Positions 7,189 to 15,724 of a stretch of 64,000 bases of DNA are shown here, piece after piece. This DNA is from Vineibacter terrae (GTDB taxonomy: Bacteria; Pseudomonadota; Alphaproteobacteria; Reyranellales; Reyranellaceae): the NCBI RefSeq assembly GCF_008039615.1, contig NZ_VDUZ01000008.1, positions 156,295-220,294 of the forward strand, in the 5' to 3' direction. Positions within the stretch are counted from its first letter, which is position 1. Each line of letters begins with the position of its first letter. The position numbers and the translations under genes were made by a program. Below the pieces are notes generated by a model, which ran no database searches, was not told the origin of the DNA, and was given only the letters and a program-made list of their open reading frames with translations.

Positions 7189-9015
7189 ATGGGCGGCAAG
7201 ACGGTCCGCATCGGCGGCAGCTCAGGCTTCTGGGGCGACACGGAGACGGCGGCCATCCAGCTCGTGCGCCACGGCAAGATCGACTACCTCGTCAGCGACT
7301 ATCTGGCCGAGGTCACGATGTCGATCATGGCGGCGCAGAAGATGCGCAACCCGCAGGCGGGCTATGCCACCGACTTCGCGACCGCGGTCATGGCGCCGCT
7401 GGCGCGCGAGATCGCCGACAAGAAGATCAAGGTGGTGACCAACGCCGGCGGCGTGAATCCGCAGGCCTGCCGCGACGCCGTGCTGAAGGCCTGCGAGGCC
7501 GCCGGCGTGAAGCTGAGGGTGGCGGTCGTGCAAGGCGACGACCTGATGCCGCAGGTGCAGCGGTTCCGTGACGCCGGCATCAAGGAGATGGATGGCGATG
7601 CGCCGCTGCCGGCGAAGATCACCAGCATGAATGCCTATCTCGGCGGCTTCCCCATCGCGCGGGCGCTGGCCGAGGGGGCCGACGTGGTGATCACCGGCCG
7701 CTGCGTCGACTCGGCCGTCACCCTGGGGCCGCTGATCCACGAGTTCGGCTGGACGATGGAAGACTACGACCGGCTCGCATCCGGCACCCTGGCCGGGCAT
7801 ATCCTGGAGTGCGGCGCGCAGTGCAACGGCGGCAACTTCACCGATTGGCAGCTGGTGCCGGACTACGACAACATGGGCTTTCCCATCGCCGAGGTCTCGG
7901 CCGACGGCAGCTTCGTGCTTTCCAAGCCCGACGGCACCGGCGGCCTGATCACCACCGCCACGGTCGCCGAGCAGATGCTCTACGAGATCGGCGATCCGCG
8001 CGCCTACATGGTGCCCGACGTGGCCTGCGACTTCACGCAGGCGCGCTATGAGCAGGTCGGAAAGGACAAGGTGCGGATCTCAGGCGTGACGGGACGGGCG
8101 CCGACCGACAGCTACAAGGTCTCGACCACCTGGCCGGACGGCTTCAAGTTCGCCTCGATCTTCATGCTCAGCGGCATCGACGCGGTGGCCAAGGGCCGCC
8201 ACAGCGCCGAGATGATCATCAAGAAGACGCGCCGCATGTTCCGCGAGAAGAACCTGGGCGACTACCGCGAGGTCAGCATCGAGGTGATCGGCGGCGAGGA
8301 CACCTACGGCCCGCACAGCCGCGCCGCCGATGCGCGCGAGGTGGTGGTCAAGATCGCGGCACGGCACGATCAGAAGGAGGCGCTGGGGCTGCTGGGCCGC
8401 GAGATCGCGCCCATGGCGACCGGCGGCGTGGTCGGCATGTCGGGATCATTTGGCGCCGGCCGGGTCGCGCCCTCGCCGGTGATCCGCATGTTCTCCTGCC
8501 TGGTGCCCAAGACGATGGTGCCGGTCACGGTCGAGCTGGAGGGCAGGACCATCGCGGTCGACCCTGGTGCGCCGCCGGGCGGCTTTCATGCCGGCCTGCT
8601 GCCGCAGGAGGCACCGCCGGCGCCGCCGTTGCCGATGACAGGCCCCGACGCTGCGACCGAGACCGTGCCGCTGGTGGCGCTGGCCTATGGCCGCTCCGGC
8701 GACAAGGGCGACAACGCCAATATCGGCATCTTCGCGCGCAAGCCGGCCTACGAGCCGATCCTCGATGCCGAGGTGACGGAAGAGGCGGTGGCGAAGTGGT
8801 TCGCGCACCGCATCAACGGCAAGGTGACGCGCTGGCGTCTGCCCGGCATCGGCGGCTTCAATTTCCTGCTGCGCGAAGCCCTGGGCGGTGGCGGCATGGC
8901 CTCGATCAAGGCGGATCCGCTGGCCAAGGCCTTCGCCCAGATGCTGCTCGACATGCCCGTGCGCGTGCCACCGGCGGTTGCCGGGGAGCTCAAGGCAGCA
9001 CAGAAGGCGGCCTGA
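7189..9015 (+). CDS. AtuA-like protein (acyclic terpene utilization family, DUF1446)
   Basis: A 608-residue protein. The N-terminal two thirds are the DUF1446/AtuA core (VRIGGSSGFWGDTETA, then GADVVITGRCVDSAVTLGPLIHEFGW and GGNFTDW), and the C-terminal 120 residues form the AtuA-like ferredoxin-fold domain (LAYGRSGDKGDNANIGIFAR). The family is named for the citronellol/geraniol pathway of Pseudomonas, but its reaction is undetermined. ATG 7189 is chosen because GGGAGG lies 7 bases upstream; ATG 7183 is too close to it. The neighbouring enoyl-CoA hydratase and thioesterases suggest a branched acyl-CoA pathway. No atuC/atuF carboxylase or atuB is seen nearby, so true terpene degradation is not shown. 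Confidence 0.85.
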   Translation: MGGKTVRIGGSSGFWGDTETAAIQLVRHGKIDYLVSDYLAEVTMSIMAAQKMRNPQAGYATDFATAVMAPLAREIADKKIKVVTNAGGVNPQACRDAVLKACEAAGVKLRVAVVQGDDLMPQVQRFRDAGIKEMDGDAPLPAKITSMNAYLGGFPIARALAEGADVVITGRCVDSAVTLGPLIHEFGWTMEDYDRLASGTLAGHILECGAQCNGGNFTDWQLVPDYDNMGFPIAEVSADGSFVLSKPDGTGGLITTATVAEQMLYEIGDPRAYMVPDVACDFTQARYEQVGKDKVRISGVTGRAPTDSYKVSTTWPDGFKFASIFMLSGIDAVAKGRHSAEMIIKKTRRMFREKNLGDYREVSIEVIGGEDTYGPHSRAADAREVVVKIAARHDQKEALGLLGREIAPMATGGVVGMSGSFGAGRVAPSPVIRMFSCLVPKTMVPVTVELEGRTIAVDPGAPPGGFHAGLLPQEAPPAPPLPMTGPDAATETVPLVALAYGRSGDKGDNANIGIFARKPAYEPILDAEVTEEAVAKWFAHRINGKVTRWRLPGIGGFNFLLREALGGGGMASIKADPLAKAFAQMLLDMPVRVPPAVAGELKAAQKAA

Positions 9016-9017
9016 AT

Positions 9018-9158
9018 CCCCTCTCCCGCGAGCGGGAGAGGGAGGGGCCCACGCGCAGCGTGGGAGGGTGAGGGCTACAGACAAGATGCCTCGTCTCTAA
9101 GCCCTCACCCGCCGAACGCTTCGCGTTCGTCGACCTCTCCCGCCTGCGGGAGAGGTGA
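9018..9158. repeat. Intergenic repeats, family B, inverted pair
   Basis: Two head-to-head copies. The first (9018-9075) has the hairpin CTCTCCCGCGAGCGGGAGAG, then GGGGCCCACGC(GCAG)CGTGGG and GGTGAGGGC. The second (9101-9158) is its reverse orientation: GCCCTCACCC, CGAACGCTTCGCGTTCG, then CTCTCCCGCCTGCGGGAGAG. A related pair ends the window at 63866-64000. The elements fill the gap between the convergent AtuA-like and VWA genes and can fold into strong hairpins, so they may double as bidirectional terminators. Confidence 0.8.
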
Positions 9159-9164
9159 AGATGT

Positions 9165-11216
9165 TCACTTCACGACGATCGGCCGTCGCGCCAGCACCTC
9201 GCTGTCGCTGGTGACGTAGCGCAGCTCGTATGCGCCCGGATCGGCCGGCAGGACCAGCTTGCCGTCCTCGGGCTCGGTGCCGTTGGTGTTGAAGTACTCG
9301 GTATAGGCGCTCTTCTCTGCGTCGGGGCGTACGACAGTGATGAAGTCGCCCTCGTTGTTGGGCCCGGTCCACGTCACCCGGATGCGGGCGCCGGTCGGCG
9401 CGGACGCCGGCGCCGCCAGCGTCGCTGTGACGGCAGTGACGGTGATCGGCCTGCGGGCCACGACCTCGTTGCTCTGGCCGGTGACGTAGCGCAGCTCATA
9501 GCTGCCGGGCTGGCCGGGCAGCTTCAGCGTCTGCTCGTCCGGGTCGGCGTCCCTGGTGTTGAAGTACGTGCCGTAGGCGCTCTTCGGCTCGTCGGGCTTC
9601 ACCACCGTGATGAAGTCGCCGTCGCCGTTGGGGCCGGTCCATTTCACCTTGATGTGTGCCCCGGCCGGGCCGTTGGCCGCCGCCTCGATCGTGGCCCGCG
9701 TCGTGGTGGCCACGATGCGGTGGCGGGCGAGGACCTCGTTGCTCTGGCCGGTGACGTAGCGCAGCTCATAGGTGCCGGGCTGGTCGGGCAGGCGCAGCGT
9801 CTGCCCGTCAGGGCTGGCATCCCGGGTGTTGAAGTAGTCGGTGTACTCACTCCTGGCCGCGTCGGGCTTGACCAGGGTGATGAAGTCGCCGGCGTTGTTG
9901 GGGCCGGTCCAGACCACCTTGATCCGGCTGCCGGCGGGCGCGCTTTCCACCGCCTGCAGCTCGACCTGGGCGGGAGCCGCCACGACCGTGCGTCGCGCCA
10001 GGATCTGGTTGGTCTCGCCGGTGACGTAGCGGATCTCGTAGGTGTCCGCCTTGTCCGGCACGCGCACCTTGGCCGGACTGCCATTGCGCGTGTCGGCGTA
10101 GTCGCGATAGGCGCTCTTGTCGGCGGCCGGCGGCACGACCGTGATGAAGTCGCCGGGGCCGTTGGGGCCGGTCCAGCCGACATCGACCGTGCCGCCGATC
10201 GTGATCGTCTCGACCGCTTCCAGCGTGGCCAGCGCCGGCGTCACGTCGATCGGCTGGCGTGCCAGCGCCTTGCCCGCGGCATTGCCATAGACGACGTCGT
10301 AGCGGCCGGGCTTGTCCGGCGCCCGCAACGGCGCTGGATTGCCGGCAGCTGTCTCGGTCATGTTGCCGCTGTCGCCCTCGGTGCCGGGCGCGACAAAGGC
10401 GATGTAGTCGCCCTTGGCGTTCGGGCCGGTCCAGGCGACCGAAAGCGCGCTGCCGGCGGTCACGGATGCCGGTGCTGTCAGCGTTGCCTTGGGCAGTGCC
10501 GGGTTGGGTGCCGGGCGCGCCGGTACCGGCGGCGGTGTCGGCGCGGCGGCCGCGCGTCCGGCCTGTGTCAGCGCTTCGTGCAGCGCGGCTGCATCCTTGG
10601 CGCTGAAGTACGTGCCGCCGGTCGCGCGGGCAAGGCAGCGCAGGCCGCCTTCGTCCTGGCGCTGCACGTTGAAGCCGATGACGTGGGTCCGGAAGTCGAC
10701 ACCCAGCTTCTTGAGCTCGGCGCCCACGGCGCAGGGATCGGCCTTGCAGGTCTCGATGCCGTCGCTGATCAGGATCACCGTGGCGCTCTGCTCGGTGAAG
10801 CGCAGCGACTGGGCCGCCTGCCTCACGGCCTCCGACAGCGGCGTCATGCCCTTGGGCTGAATGCCGCCGACGACGGTCATGACGCGCGTCACATCGAGCC
10901 TGCCGGCGGGCACCAGCAGCTCGATATCGCTGCAATCGTTCTTGCGCCGGTGCCCGTAGGCCATCAGCCCGACCTCGACCTTGGGGTCCCAACCCTTCAG
11001 CAGGTCACCCAGCGCCTCGCGCGCGATCGCGATCTTGGGCCGCCCGCCCACCGGGGCCAGCATGCTGCCGGAGGCGTCGAGCACGATGATGGTCCGCGGC
11101 GGCCCGTCGGCGTTCTTGCTGGCGGTGGGCTGGGCGGTCGTGGGACCGGAGGGAAAGGTGGCAGCGAGGGTGGCAACGACGACGACGGACAACCAGGCAC
11201 TGACGCGCACGCGCAT
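9165..11216 (-). CDS. Exported VWA-domain protein with five tandem beta-type repeats
   Basis: A 683-residue protein. Residues 1-29 form a signal peptide ending near AQP. Residues 41-215 are a von Willebrand A domain with an intact MIDAS metal site: DASGS (Asp47, Ser49, Ser51), GMTPLS (Thr125) and SDG (Asp152). A proline-rich linker follows. From about residue 244 to the end there are five repeats of roughly 88 residues, each with the core WTGPN..GD(F/Y)I..V and an ending like YELRYVTG.SNEVLARR; repeats 3-5 are most alike. The repeats look Ig-like, a beta-sandwich guess. VWA proteins bind ligands through a metal ion; function here is unknown. It stands alone between repeat elements. Confidence 0.85.
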   Translation of the reverse strand: MRVRVSAWLSVVVVATLAATFPSGPTTAQPTASKNADGPPRTIIVLDASGSMLAPVGGRPKIAIAREALGDLLKGWDPKVEVGLMAYGHRRKNDCSDIELLVPAGRLDVTRVMTVVGGIQPKGMTPLSEAVRQAAQSLRFTEQSATVILISDGIETCKADPCAVGAELKKLGVDFRTHVIGFNVQRQDEGGLRCLARATGGTYFSAKDAAALHEALTQAGRAAAAPTPPPVPARPAPNPALPKATLTAPASVTAGSALSVAWTGPNAKGDYIAFVAPGTEGDSGNMTETAAGNPAPLRAPDKPGRYDVVYGNAAGKALARQPIDVTPALATLEAVETITIGGTVDVGWTGPNGPGDFITVVPPAADKSAYRDYADTRNGSPAKVRVPDKADTYEIRYVTGETNQILARRTVVAAPAQVELQAVESAPAGSRIKVVWTGPNNAGDFITLVKPDAARSEYTDYFNTRDASPDGQTLRLPDQPGTYELRYVTGQSNEVLARHRIVATTTRATIEAAANGPAGAHIKVKWTGPNGDGDFITVVKPDEPKSAYGTYFNTRDADPDEQTLKLPGQPGSYELRYVTGQSNEVVARRPITVTAVTATLAAPASAPTGARIRVTWTGPNNEGDFITVVRPDAEKSAYTEYFNTNGTEPEDGKLVLPADPGAYELRYVTSDSEVLARRPIVVK

Positions 11217-11280
11217 ATCACCTCCGGTGAGAAACCGGCGGGACTATCGTCGCAATGCCCGTTCCATGCAAACAAAGGCT

Positions 11281-11344
11281 GTCATCCCGAGCGAAGCGAG
11301 GATCTTTATGGATCGAGGATCCATTTCGCTGCGCTCGGGATGAC
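11281..11344. repeat. Intergenic inverted repeat, family A copy 2
   Basis: Ends GTCATCCCGAGCGAAGCGAG and CGCTGCGCTCGGGATGAC are near-perfect inverted repeats. The internal part contains GATCTTTATGGATCGAGGATC, which can itself pair. It fills most of the 141-bp gap between the start of the VWA gene and the end of the dehydrogenase gene; the rest of the gap holds the VWA ribosome-binding region (GGAGG on the minus strand). Confidence 0.85.
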
Positions 11345-11357
11345 GGTCGTCTCCGCC

Positions 11358-12242
11358 TCAGCTCACGGGCGTGCCGGCGCGCGCCACCGTGCGCCAAGTC
11401 TCGAACGTCTCATCGCCGATGCCGTCGAGCATGGCGCGCAGGGCACGCATGACCGGCAGCGACGCCGCATCGCCGCCGATCGCCAGCGCCAGGTCGAGGT
11501 CCTTGCGTATGATGGCCTGCAGCGAGTTGAAATCGGCTCGTGTCGGCGCCCAGGCGGCGTAGGCGTCGCTGGCATCGCGAGCGCCGTGGGTGAAGAAGTT
11601 CCGGCCGCTGCTGGCCTCGAACACCGGCACCGCGTCCTCGAGGCGAAGGCCATTGTCGAGTCCGATGCGGTAGGCTTCGGCCGCGACCATGATGCTGGCG
11701 ATGCCCATGGCGTTGTTGACGATCTTGGTCGCCTGGCCCGCGCCCAGCGCACCGCATCGGAACAGGCTCGTGCCCATGCTCGCCATCAGGGGCTGCAGGG
11801 CGTCCAGGTCGTCGGCGCGGCCGCCCATCATGATCGCCAGCGTGCCGTCGCGTGCCTTGACCACGCCGCCGCTGATCGGCGCGTCGACGACACGGATGCC
11901 CAAAGGCTCCAGCTCGCGCTGCAGCTCGTGCATCGAGGCCGGCGCCACCGTGCCCATGACCACGAGCAGGGGCGGTGTCCCGGACAGTCCGGCGCGCAGG
12001 CCGCCTTCACCCAGCGCCACCTGTCGCGCCTGGTCGGGCGTCGCGACGAGGATGATCACCACGTCGCAGCCGGCGCAATCGGCCGCCCGCGTGGTCGTGG
12101 CGACACCGAGCTCGGCGAAGGGCGCCAGCGCCTTGTCGCTGGTATCGCAGACGGTGAGTTCGTAGCCGGCCGCGTGGATGCGCCGGGCCATGGGGTTGCC
12201 CATGGCCCCGACGCCGATCACCGCCACTTTCCGGATGGTCAT
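11358..12242 (-). CDS. 3-hydroxyisobutyrate dehydrogenase-family NAD(P)-dependent oxidoreductase
   Basis: A 294-residue beta-hydroxyacid dehydrogenase. It has the Rossmann dinucleotide motif VIGVGAMGNPMA at the N-terminus, the substrate-binding signature DAPISGGVVKARDGTLAIM near residue 120, and the catalytic-lysine motif KIVNNAMG near residue 170. The start ATG has GAGGAG upstream in the 10-bp gap to the SDR gene, so the two form an operon. Family members oxidise 3-hydroxyisobutyrate, tartronate semialdehyde or similar beta-hydroxyacids. Which one applies here cannot be told. Confidence 0.85.
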   Translation of the reverse strand: MTIRKVAVIGVGAMGNPMARRIHAAGYELTVCDTSDKALAPFAELGVATTTRAADCAGCDVVIILVATPDQARQVALGEGGLRAGLSGTPPLLVVMGTVAPASMHELQRELEPLGIRVVDAPISGGVVKARDGTLAIMMGGRADDLDALQPLMASMGTSLFRCGALGAGQATKIVNNAMGIASIMVAAEAYRIGLDNGLRLEDAVPVFEASSGRNFFTHGARDASDAYAAWAPTRADFNSLQAIIRKDLDLALAIGGDAASLPVMRALRAMLDGIGDETFETWRTVARAGTPVS

Positions 12243-12252
12243 GGCCGGCTCC

Positions 12253-13005
12253 TCAATGGATGGTGACGCCGCTGTCGACCGGCAGGACCTGCCCGGTGAC
12301 CACGCGCGCTTCGTCGGAGCCGAGGTAGACCGCCATCTGCGCGATGTCGAGCGGCTGGCAGGGGCCCAGCAAGTGCGTGTCGGACAGGCCGCGAAGCTCG
12401 GGACGCTCGGCAAGCAGGCGCGCGATGCGCGGCGTCAGCACGAGGCCGGGCGCGATCGCGTTCACGCGGATCTTGTTGGCGGCATACTCGGCCGCCATGG
12501 AGCGCGTGAGGGATGAGACGCCGCCCTTGGCAGCTGTGTAGCAGTCGCGCTCCGGCAGCGCCATCTGCGCCACCATGGACGACATGTTGATGACCGAGCC
12601 GCCGCCCGCCTTGATCATCTCGGGGATCGCGTGCTTGCAGCACAGGAACGTGCCGTAGAGGTCGAGCTTGATGACGCGCCAGAACTCGGAGTCGGGCGCG
12701 TCCGTGACCCGCGCGTCGGCGGCGCTGGAGCCGCCGGCCACGTTGCACAGCACATCCAGCCGGCCGAAGCGTGCGACTGTCTTGGCGACCGCGGCGCGCA
12801 CGCTGTCGGGATCGGTGATATCGCAGACCAGGGCGAAGCCACGATCGCCGGCCGATGCGGCCTGCAGCGACTCCTGCACGCCGTCGGCCAGGATGTCGAC
12901 GGCCGCGATCGAGGCGCCTTCCTCGATATAGCGCGCGCAGATCGCGCGTCCAATTCCGCCGGCCGCGCCGGTGATGAAAGCGACCTTGCCCGTGAGCCTG
13001 TTCAT
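12253..13005 (-). CDS. SDR-family NAD(P)-dependent dehydrogenase
   Basis: A 250-residue classical short-chain dehydrogenase. The cofactor motif TGAAGGIGRAI is near the N-terminus, with an acidic residue after beta-2 (AAVDIL) favouring NAD. CNVAGGSS corresponds to the NNAG motif, and the catalytic Ser/Tyr/Lys set appears as NMSSMVAQM and YTAAKGG. AGGAAGG precedes ATG 13005. It heads a two-gene operon with the 3-hydroxyisobutyrate-type dehydrogenase and is divergent from pcaHG across a 147-bp gap. The substrate is unknown; a ring-cleavage or hydroxyacid role would fit the context but is inferred. Confidence 0.85.
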   Translation of the reverse strand: MNRLTGKVAFITGAAGGIGRAICARYIEEGASIAAVDILADGVQESLQAASAGDRGFALVCDITDPDSVRAAVAKTVARFGRLDVLCNVAGGSSAADARVTDAPDSEFWRVIKLDLYGTFLCCKHAIPEMIKAGGGSVINMSSMVAQMALPERDCYTAAKGGVSSLTRSMAAEYAANKIRVNAIAPGLVLTPRIARLLAERPELRGLSDTHLLGPCQPLDIAQMAVYLGSDEARVVTGQVLPVDSGVTIH

Positions 13006-13152
13006 CAGCCTTCCTCTCGTCTCGGGTTGCCGTTGGATACTTGACGCTGCAGGGGGTGTTGGCCAAGGCATTTCCGGGCTGTGTGCCGGCCGGGATTGAC
13101 CGTCGGCGGCGCCCGGGATAGGTGCGCTGTGAGGCGGACACGGGAGGAGCGC

Positions 13153-13854
13153 ATGGACGTGATCGGCTATCGACGGATCGTGCCGGGCACGCAGCCGGAA
13201 TATCTGCATCCGGCCTATGCGTCATCGGTGAAGCGCGCGCCGGGCAGGAAGCTGGTGCTGCTGCCGCAGACCCTGAGCGAGGTGACGGGGCCGGTGTTCG
13301 GCCATGACCGGGTCGGACCGGACGACAACGATCTGACCAAGGGACATGACGGCGCGCCGATCGGCGAGCGCATCATCGTCACCGGCCGCGTGCTGGACGG
13401 CGACGGCCGGCCGGTGCCACACACGCTGGTCGAGCTCTGGCAGTGCAACGCCACGGGCCGCTACCGGCACGACAACGACCAGCACGATGCGCCCCTGGAT
13501 CCGAACTTCACCGGCGCCGGGCGCGCGATCACCGATGCTGACGGCATCTACACGTTCACCACCATCAAGCCGGGCGCCTATCCGTGGCGCAATCACCACA
13601 ATGCCTGGCGGCCGCAGCACCTGCATTTCTCGCTGTTCGGCCCGAGCTTCATGACCCGCCTGGTGACGCAGATGTACTTCCCCGGCGATCCGTTGCTGCC
13701 GCTCGATCCGATCTTCAACTGCGTCACCGACGCACGGGCGCGGGAGCGCATGATCTGCAGTTTCGACATCGACGCCACGGTGCCGGAGTTCGCGCTGGGC
13801 TACCGCTTCGATATCGTGCTGCGCGGCCGCGATGCCACGCCGATGGAGGCCTGA
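13153..13854 (+). CDS. pcaH: Protocatechuate 3,4-dioxygenase beta subunit
   Basis: Iron-bearing subunit of the intradiol dioxygenase that opens protocatechuate to 3-carboxy-cis,cis-muconate. All four Fe(III) ligands are visible at family positions: Tyr104 in TGRYRHDND, Tyr143 in GAYPW, and His156 and His158 in RPQHLHFS. The length of 233 residues is normal. The start at 13153 follows GGGAGGAG. pcaG begins two bases after its stop, consistent with an alpha/beta heterodimer. No other pca genes (pcaB, C, D, Q) are in the window, so the downstream pathway must be encoded elsewhere. Confidence 0.93.
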   Translation: MDVIGYRRIVPGTQPEYLHPAYASSVKRAPGRKLVLLPQTLSEVTGPVFGHDRVGPDDNDLTKGHDGAPIGERIIVTGRVLDGDGRPVPHTLVELWQCNATGRYRHDNDQHDAPLDPNFTGAGRAITDADGIYTFTTIKPGAYPWRNHHNAWRPQHLHFSLFGPSFMTRLVTQMYFPGDPLLPLDPIFNCVTDARARERMICSFDIDATVPEFALGYRFDIVLRGRDATPMEA

Positions 13855-13855
13855 G

Positions 13856-14428
13856 ATGGCCAAGCTTACGCCCACGCCGTCGCAGACTGTCGGCCCCTTT
13901 TTCGCCCTGGGCCTGACCTGGCTTGACACGGTCGATCTGGCCGCGGGGGCCGCGGCCGGCGAGCGCATCGTGATTACCGGCCGCGTGCTCGATGCCGATG
14001 GCGCCCCGATCCCGGACGCCATGCTGGAGGTCTGGCAGGCCGACGCCCACGGCCGGTATGCCCACGCCGAAGACACCCAGGACAAGCCCAAGGACAAGGT
14101 ATTTGCCGGCTTCGGCCGCATCGCCACCAACAAGGACGGCGTCTTCCGCTTCACCACCATCAAGCCCGGTGCGGTGCCCGGTCCCGGCAACAGCCTGCAG
14201 GCGCCGCACATCGTGGTGGCGCTTTTCATGCGCGGCATGCTGCGCCATCTCTACACGCGCATCTATTTCTCCGACGAGGCCGGCGCCAACGATGCCGATC
14301 CGGTGCTGGCCCTGATCGAGGAGGCCCGCCGCGCCACCCTCGTCGCCACGCGGGCAGACGGCGCTGCCGAGTATCGCTGGGACATCGCCATGCGCGGCGA
14401 TGCCGAGACGGTGTTCTTCGACTGCTGA
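13856..14428 (+). CDS. pcaG: Protocatechuate 3,4-dioxygenase alpha subunit
   Basis: The 190-residue partner of PcaH. It opens with the alpha-subunit signature TPSQTVGPFFALGLTW and has LEVWQADAHGRYAHAED in place of the beta-subunit tyrosine motif. As in known alpha subunits the iron-ligand pattern is degenerate: QAPHIVVALF replaces the beta subunit's HLHFS. It supplies part of the active-site wall and the substrate recognition surface. Start ATG 13856 lies one base after the pcaH stop, implying strict cotranslation. Normal length; no regulator (PcaQ type) is adjacent. Confidence 0.92.
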   Translation: MAKLTPTPSQTVGPFFALGLTWLDTVDLAAGAAAGERIVITGRVLDADGAPIPDAMLEVWQADAHGRYAHAEDTQDKPKDKVFAGFGRIATNKDGVFRFTTIKPGAVPGPGNSLQAPHIVVALFMRGMLRHLYTRIYFSDEAGANDADPVLALIEEARRATLVATRADGAAEYRWDIAMRGDAETVFFDC

Positions 14429-14470
14429 TCCGGCGGCTGCCGCAGGCGGCGGCAGCGCCGGTATCGACTC

Positions 14471-15598
14471 TCAGGCCGGGGTGGCGGGCGCCACGCCGGC
14501 CTCATGCTGTGCCGACTCGATGGTTCGGTTGGCCATATCGCGGAAATTCTGGCGCTGCTGCTCCAGCGCGAAGCTGAAGGCGTAGAGACGGCCGATGGCG
14601 TCGACGGGCAGGGCCCGGGTCACCCCCTCGCCGCGCAGCGTCAGCAGATCCGCCGTGTAGGCATCGAAAGCGGCGTCGACCTCGGCCAAGGACGGTGGAT
14701 GCCGGCGACTGGAGAGCGCGCTTGCGGTGCCGGTCATGAAGGCGTCGGTTGCCGACGAGACACGCGCCAGCGCCGGCGTCAGGCGTGAGGCCACCGGTTC
14801 GGGCAGGGGGGCTCCGGCGGTGCGGCGGATCATGACCAGGTCGTGCCGCAGGCGCAGCAGCGTGCGCAGGAAAGGCTCGGGGTCGGGCGCGTCCGTCAGA
14901 TGGCTGCGCCGCTCTCGCCGCGCCTCCTCGGTCGCGGTTTCGACCTTGTTGATGGCGCCGCGGATCGCATCCAGCTGGCGCTGGACATCATGGGGATCGG
15001 CACGCTGGATCAAGCCGGCCAGCAGGGTGCGCTGCAGGGTGGCGAGCAGCAGCAGCGTGCGGCCGGCGGCGCTTGCCAGCACGCCGTGAGCCCGGGCCGG
15101 CAGCACGAACAGCGAAACGACGATGCCGACGGTGCCGCCCAGCGCCACTTCCAGCGCCCGGTCCAGGGCCGCCTCGACGGGCCCCGCATGCATGCTGGTG
15201 GTGCCCAGCAGCACGATGATCGCGGTGATCGGCGCAACCCGGAAATTGACGCGCAGGGCTGCCAGCAGGGCCAGGGGCGCCAGAGCGGCGGTCAGCGCCA
15301 CGCCGACCGTCACCGGCTCGGTGTGCGGTACAGCCAGCGCAACCACGGCGCCGTAGGCGCCGCCGATGAGCGCGCCCAGGAGCTGGTCCATGGCCATCTT
15401 CAGCGAGCCGCCGACGCTGGCCTGCATCACGATCACGGCCGTGAACACCGCCCAATAGGCTTGCGGCAGGTTGAGCAAATGCCCGATCGCGAAGGCGACG
15501 ACGCCGGCCACGGTGACGCGCCCCGCCAGGCGCAGCTCCGATTGACGACGCCCGATCCATCCGCCGGCCTGTCGCCACGCCTTCGCGATTGGTTCCAT
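14471..15598 (-). CDS. FUSC-family inner-membrane protein (aromatic acid exporter type)
   Basis: A 375-residue membrane protein. The N-terminal half has about six transmembrane segments beginning AGRVTVAGVVAFAIGHLL and the FUSC-like motif LPQAYWAVFTAVIVMQ, then GALIGGAYGAVVALAV. The C-terminal half is cytoplasmic and helical with a charged stretch (EARRERRSHL). The family includes the YccS and AaeB types linked to fusaric-acid resistance and hydroxybenzoate efflux. It lies next to pcaHG (convergent, 42-bp gap), so export of an aromatic acid is plausible but only inferred. No membrane-fusion partner is adjacent. Confidence 0.8.
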   Translation of the reverse strand: MEPIAKAWRQAGGWIGRRQSELRLAGRVTVAGVVAFAIGHLLNLPQAYWAVFTAVIVMQASVGGSLKMAMDQLLGALIGGAYGAVVALAVPHTEPVTVGVALTAALAPLALLAALRVNFRVAPITAIIVLLGTTSMHAGPVEAALDRALEVALGGTVGIVVSLFVLPARAHGVLASAAGRTLLLLATLQRTLLAGLIQRADPHDVQRQLDAIRGAINKVETATEEARRERRSHLTDAPDPEPFLRTLLRLRHDLVMIRRTAGAPLPEPVASRLTPALARVSSATDAFMTGTASALSSRRHPPSLAEVDAAFDAYTADLLTLRGEGVTRALPVDAIGRLYAFSFALEQQRQNFRDMANRTIESAQHEAGVAPATPA

Positions 15599-15724
15599 GC
15601 ACCTCTCCCCGGATCAGGGCTGCGGTGCGCGAGTATGGCTCAGGTTGGAGCACCGCGGCACGGGATTGCGCCCTGCCTGACGGTTCGGCTGGCTGTGGAA
15701 GCCGGCCTGTGCCTAGGATGAGGC

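Noticed and set aside
9165..10490. Regular repeats suggesting a CRISPR array or satellite
   Set aside because: The repeats are about 264 bp, in frame, and encode five related protein domains. No short repeat-spacer pattern exists here or elsewhere in the window.
9654..12266. An 870-codon plus-strand open frame opposite the VWA and dehydrogenase genes
   Set aside because: It is the antisense shadow of a GC-rich repetitive gene, rich in Arg, Gly and Ala with no domain, while the minus strand encodes a clear signal peptide, MIDAS motif and repeats.
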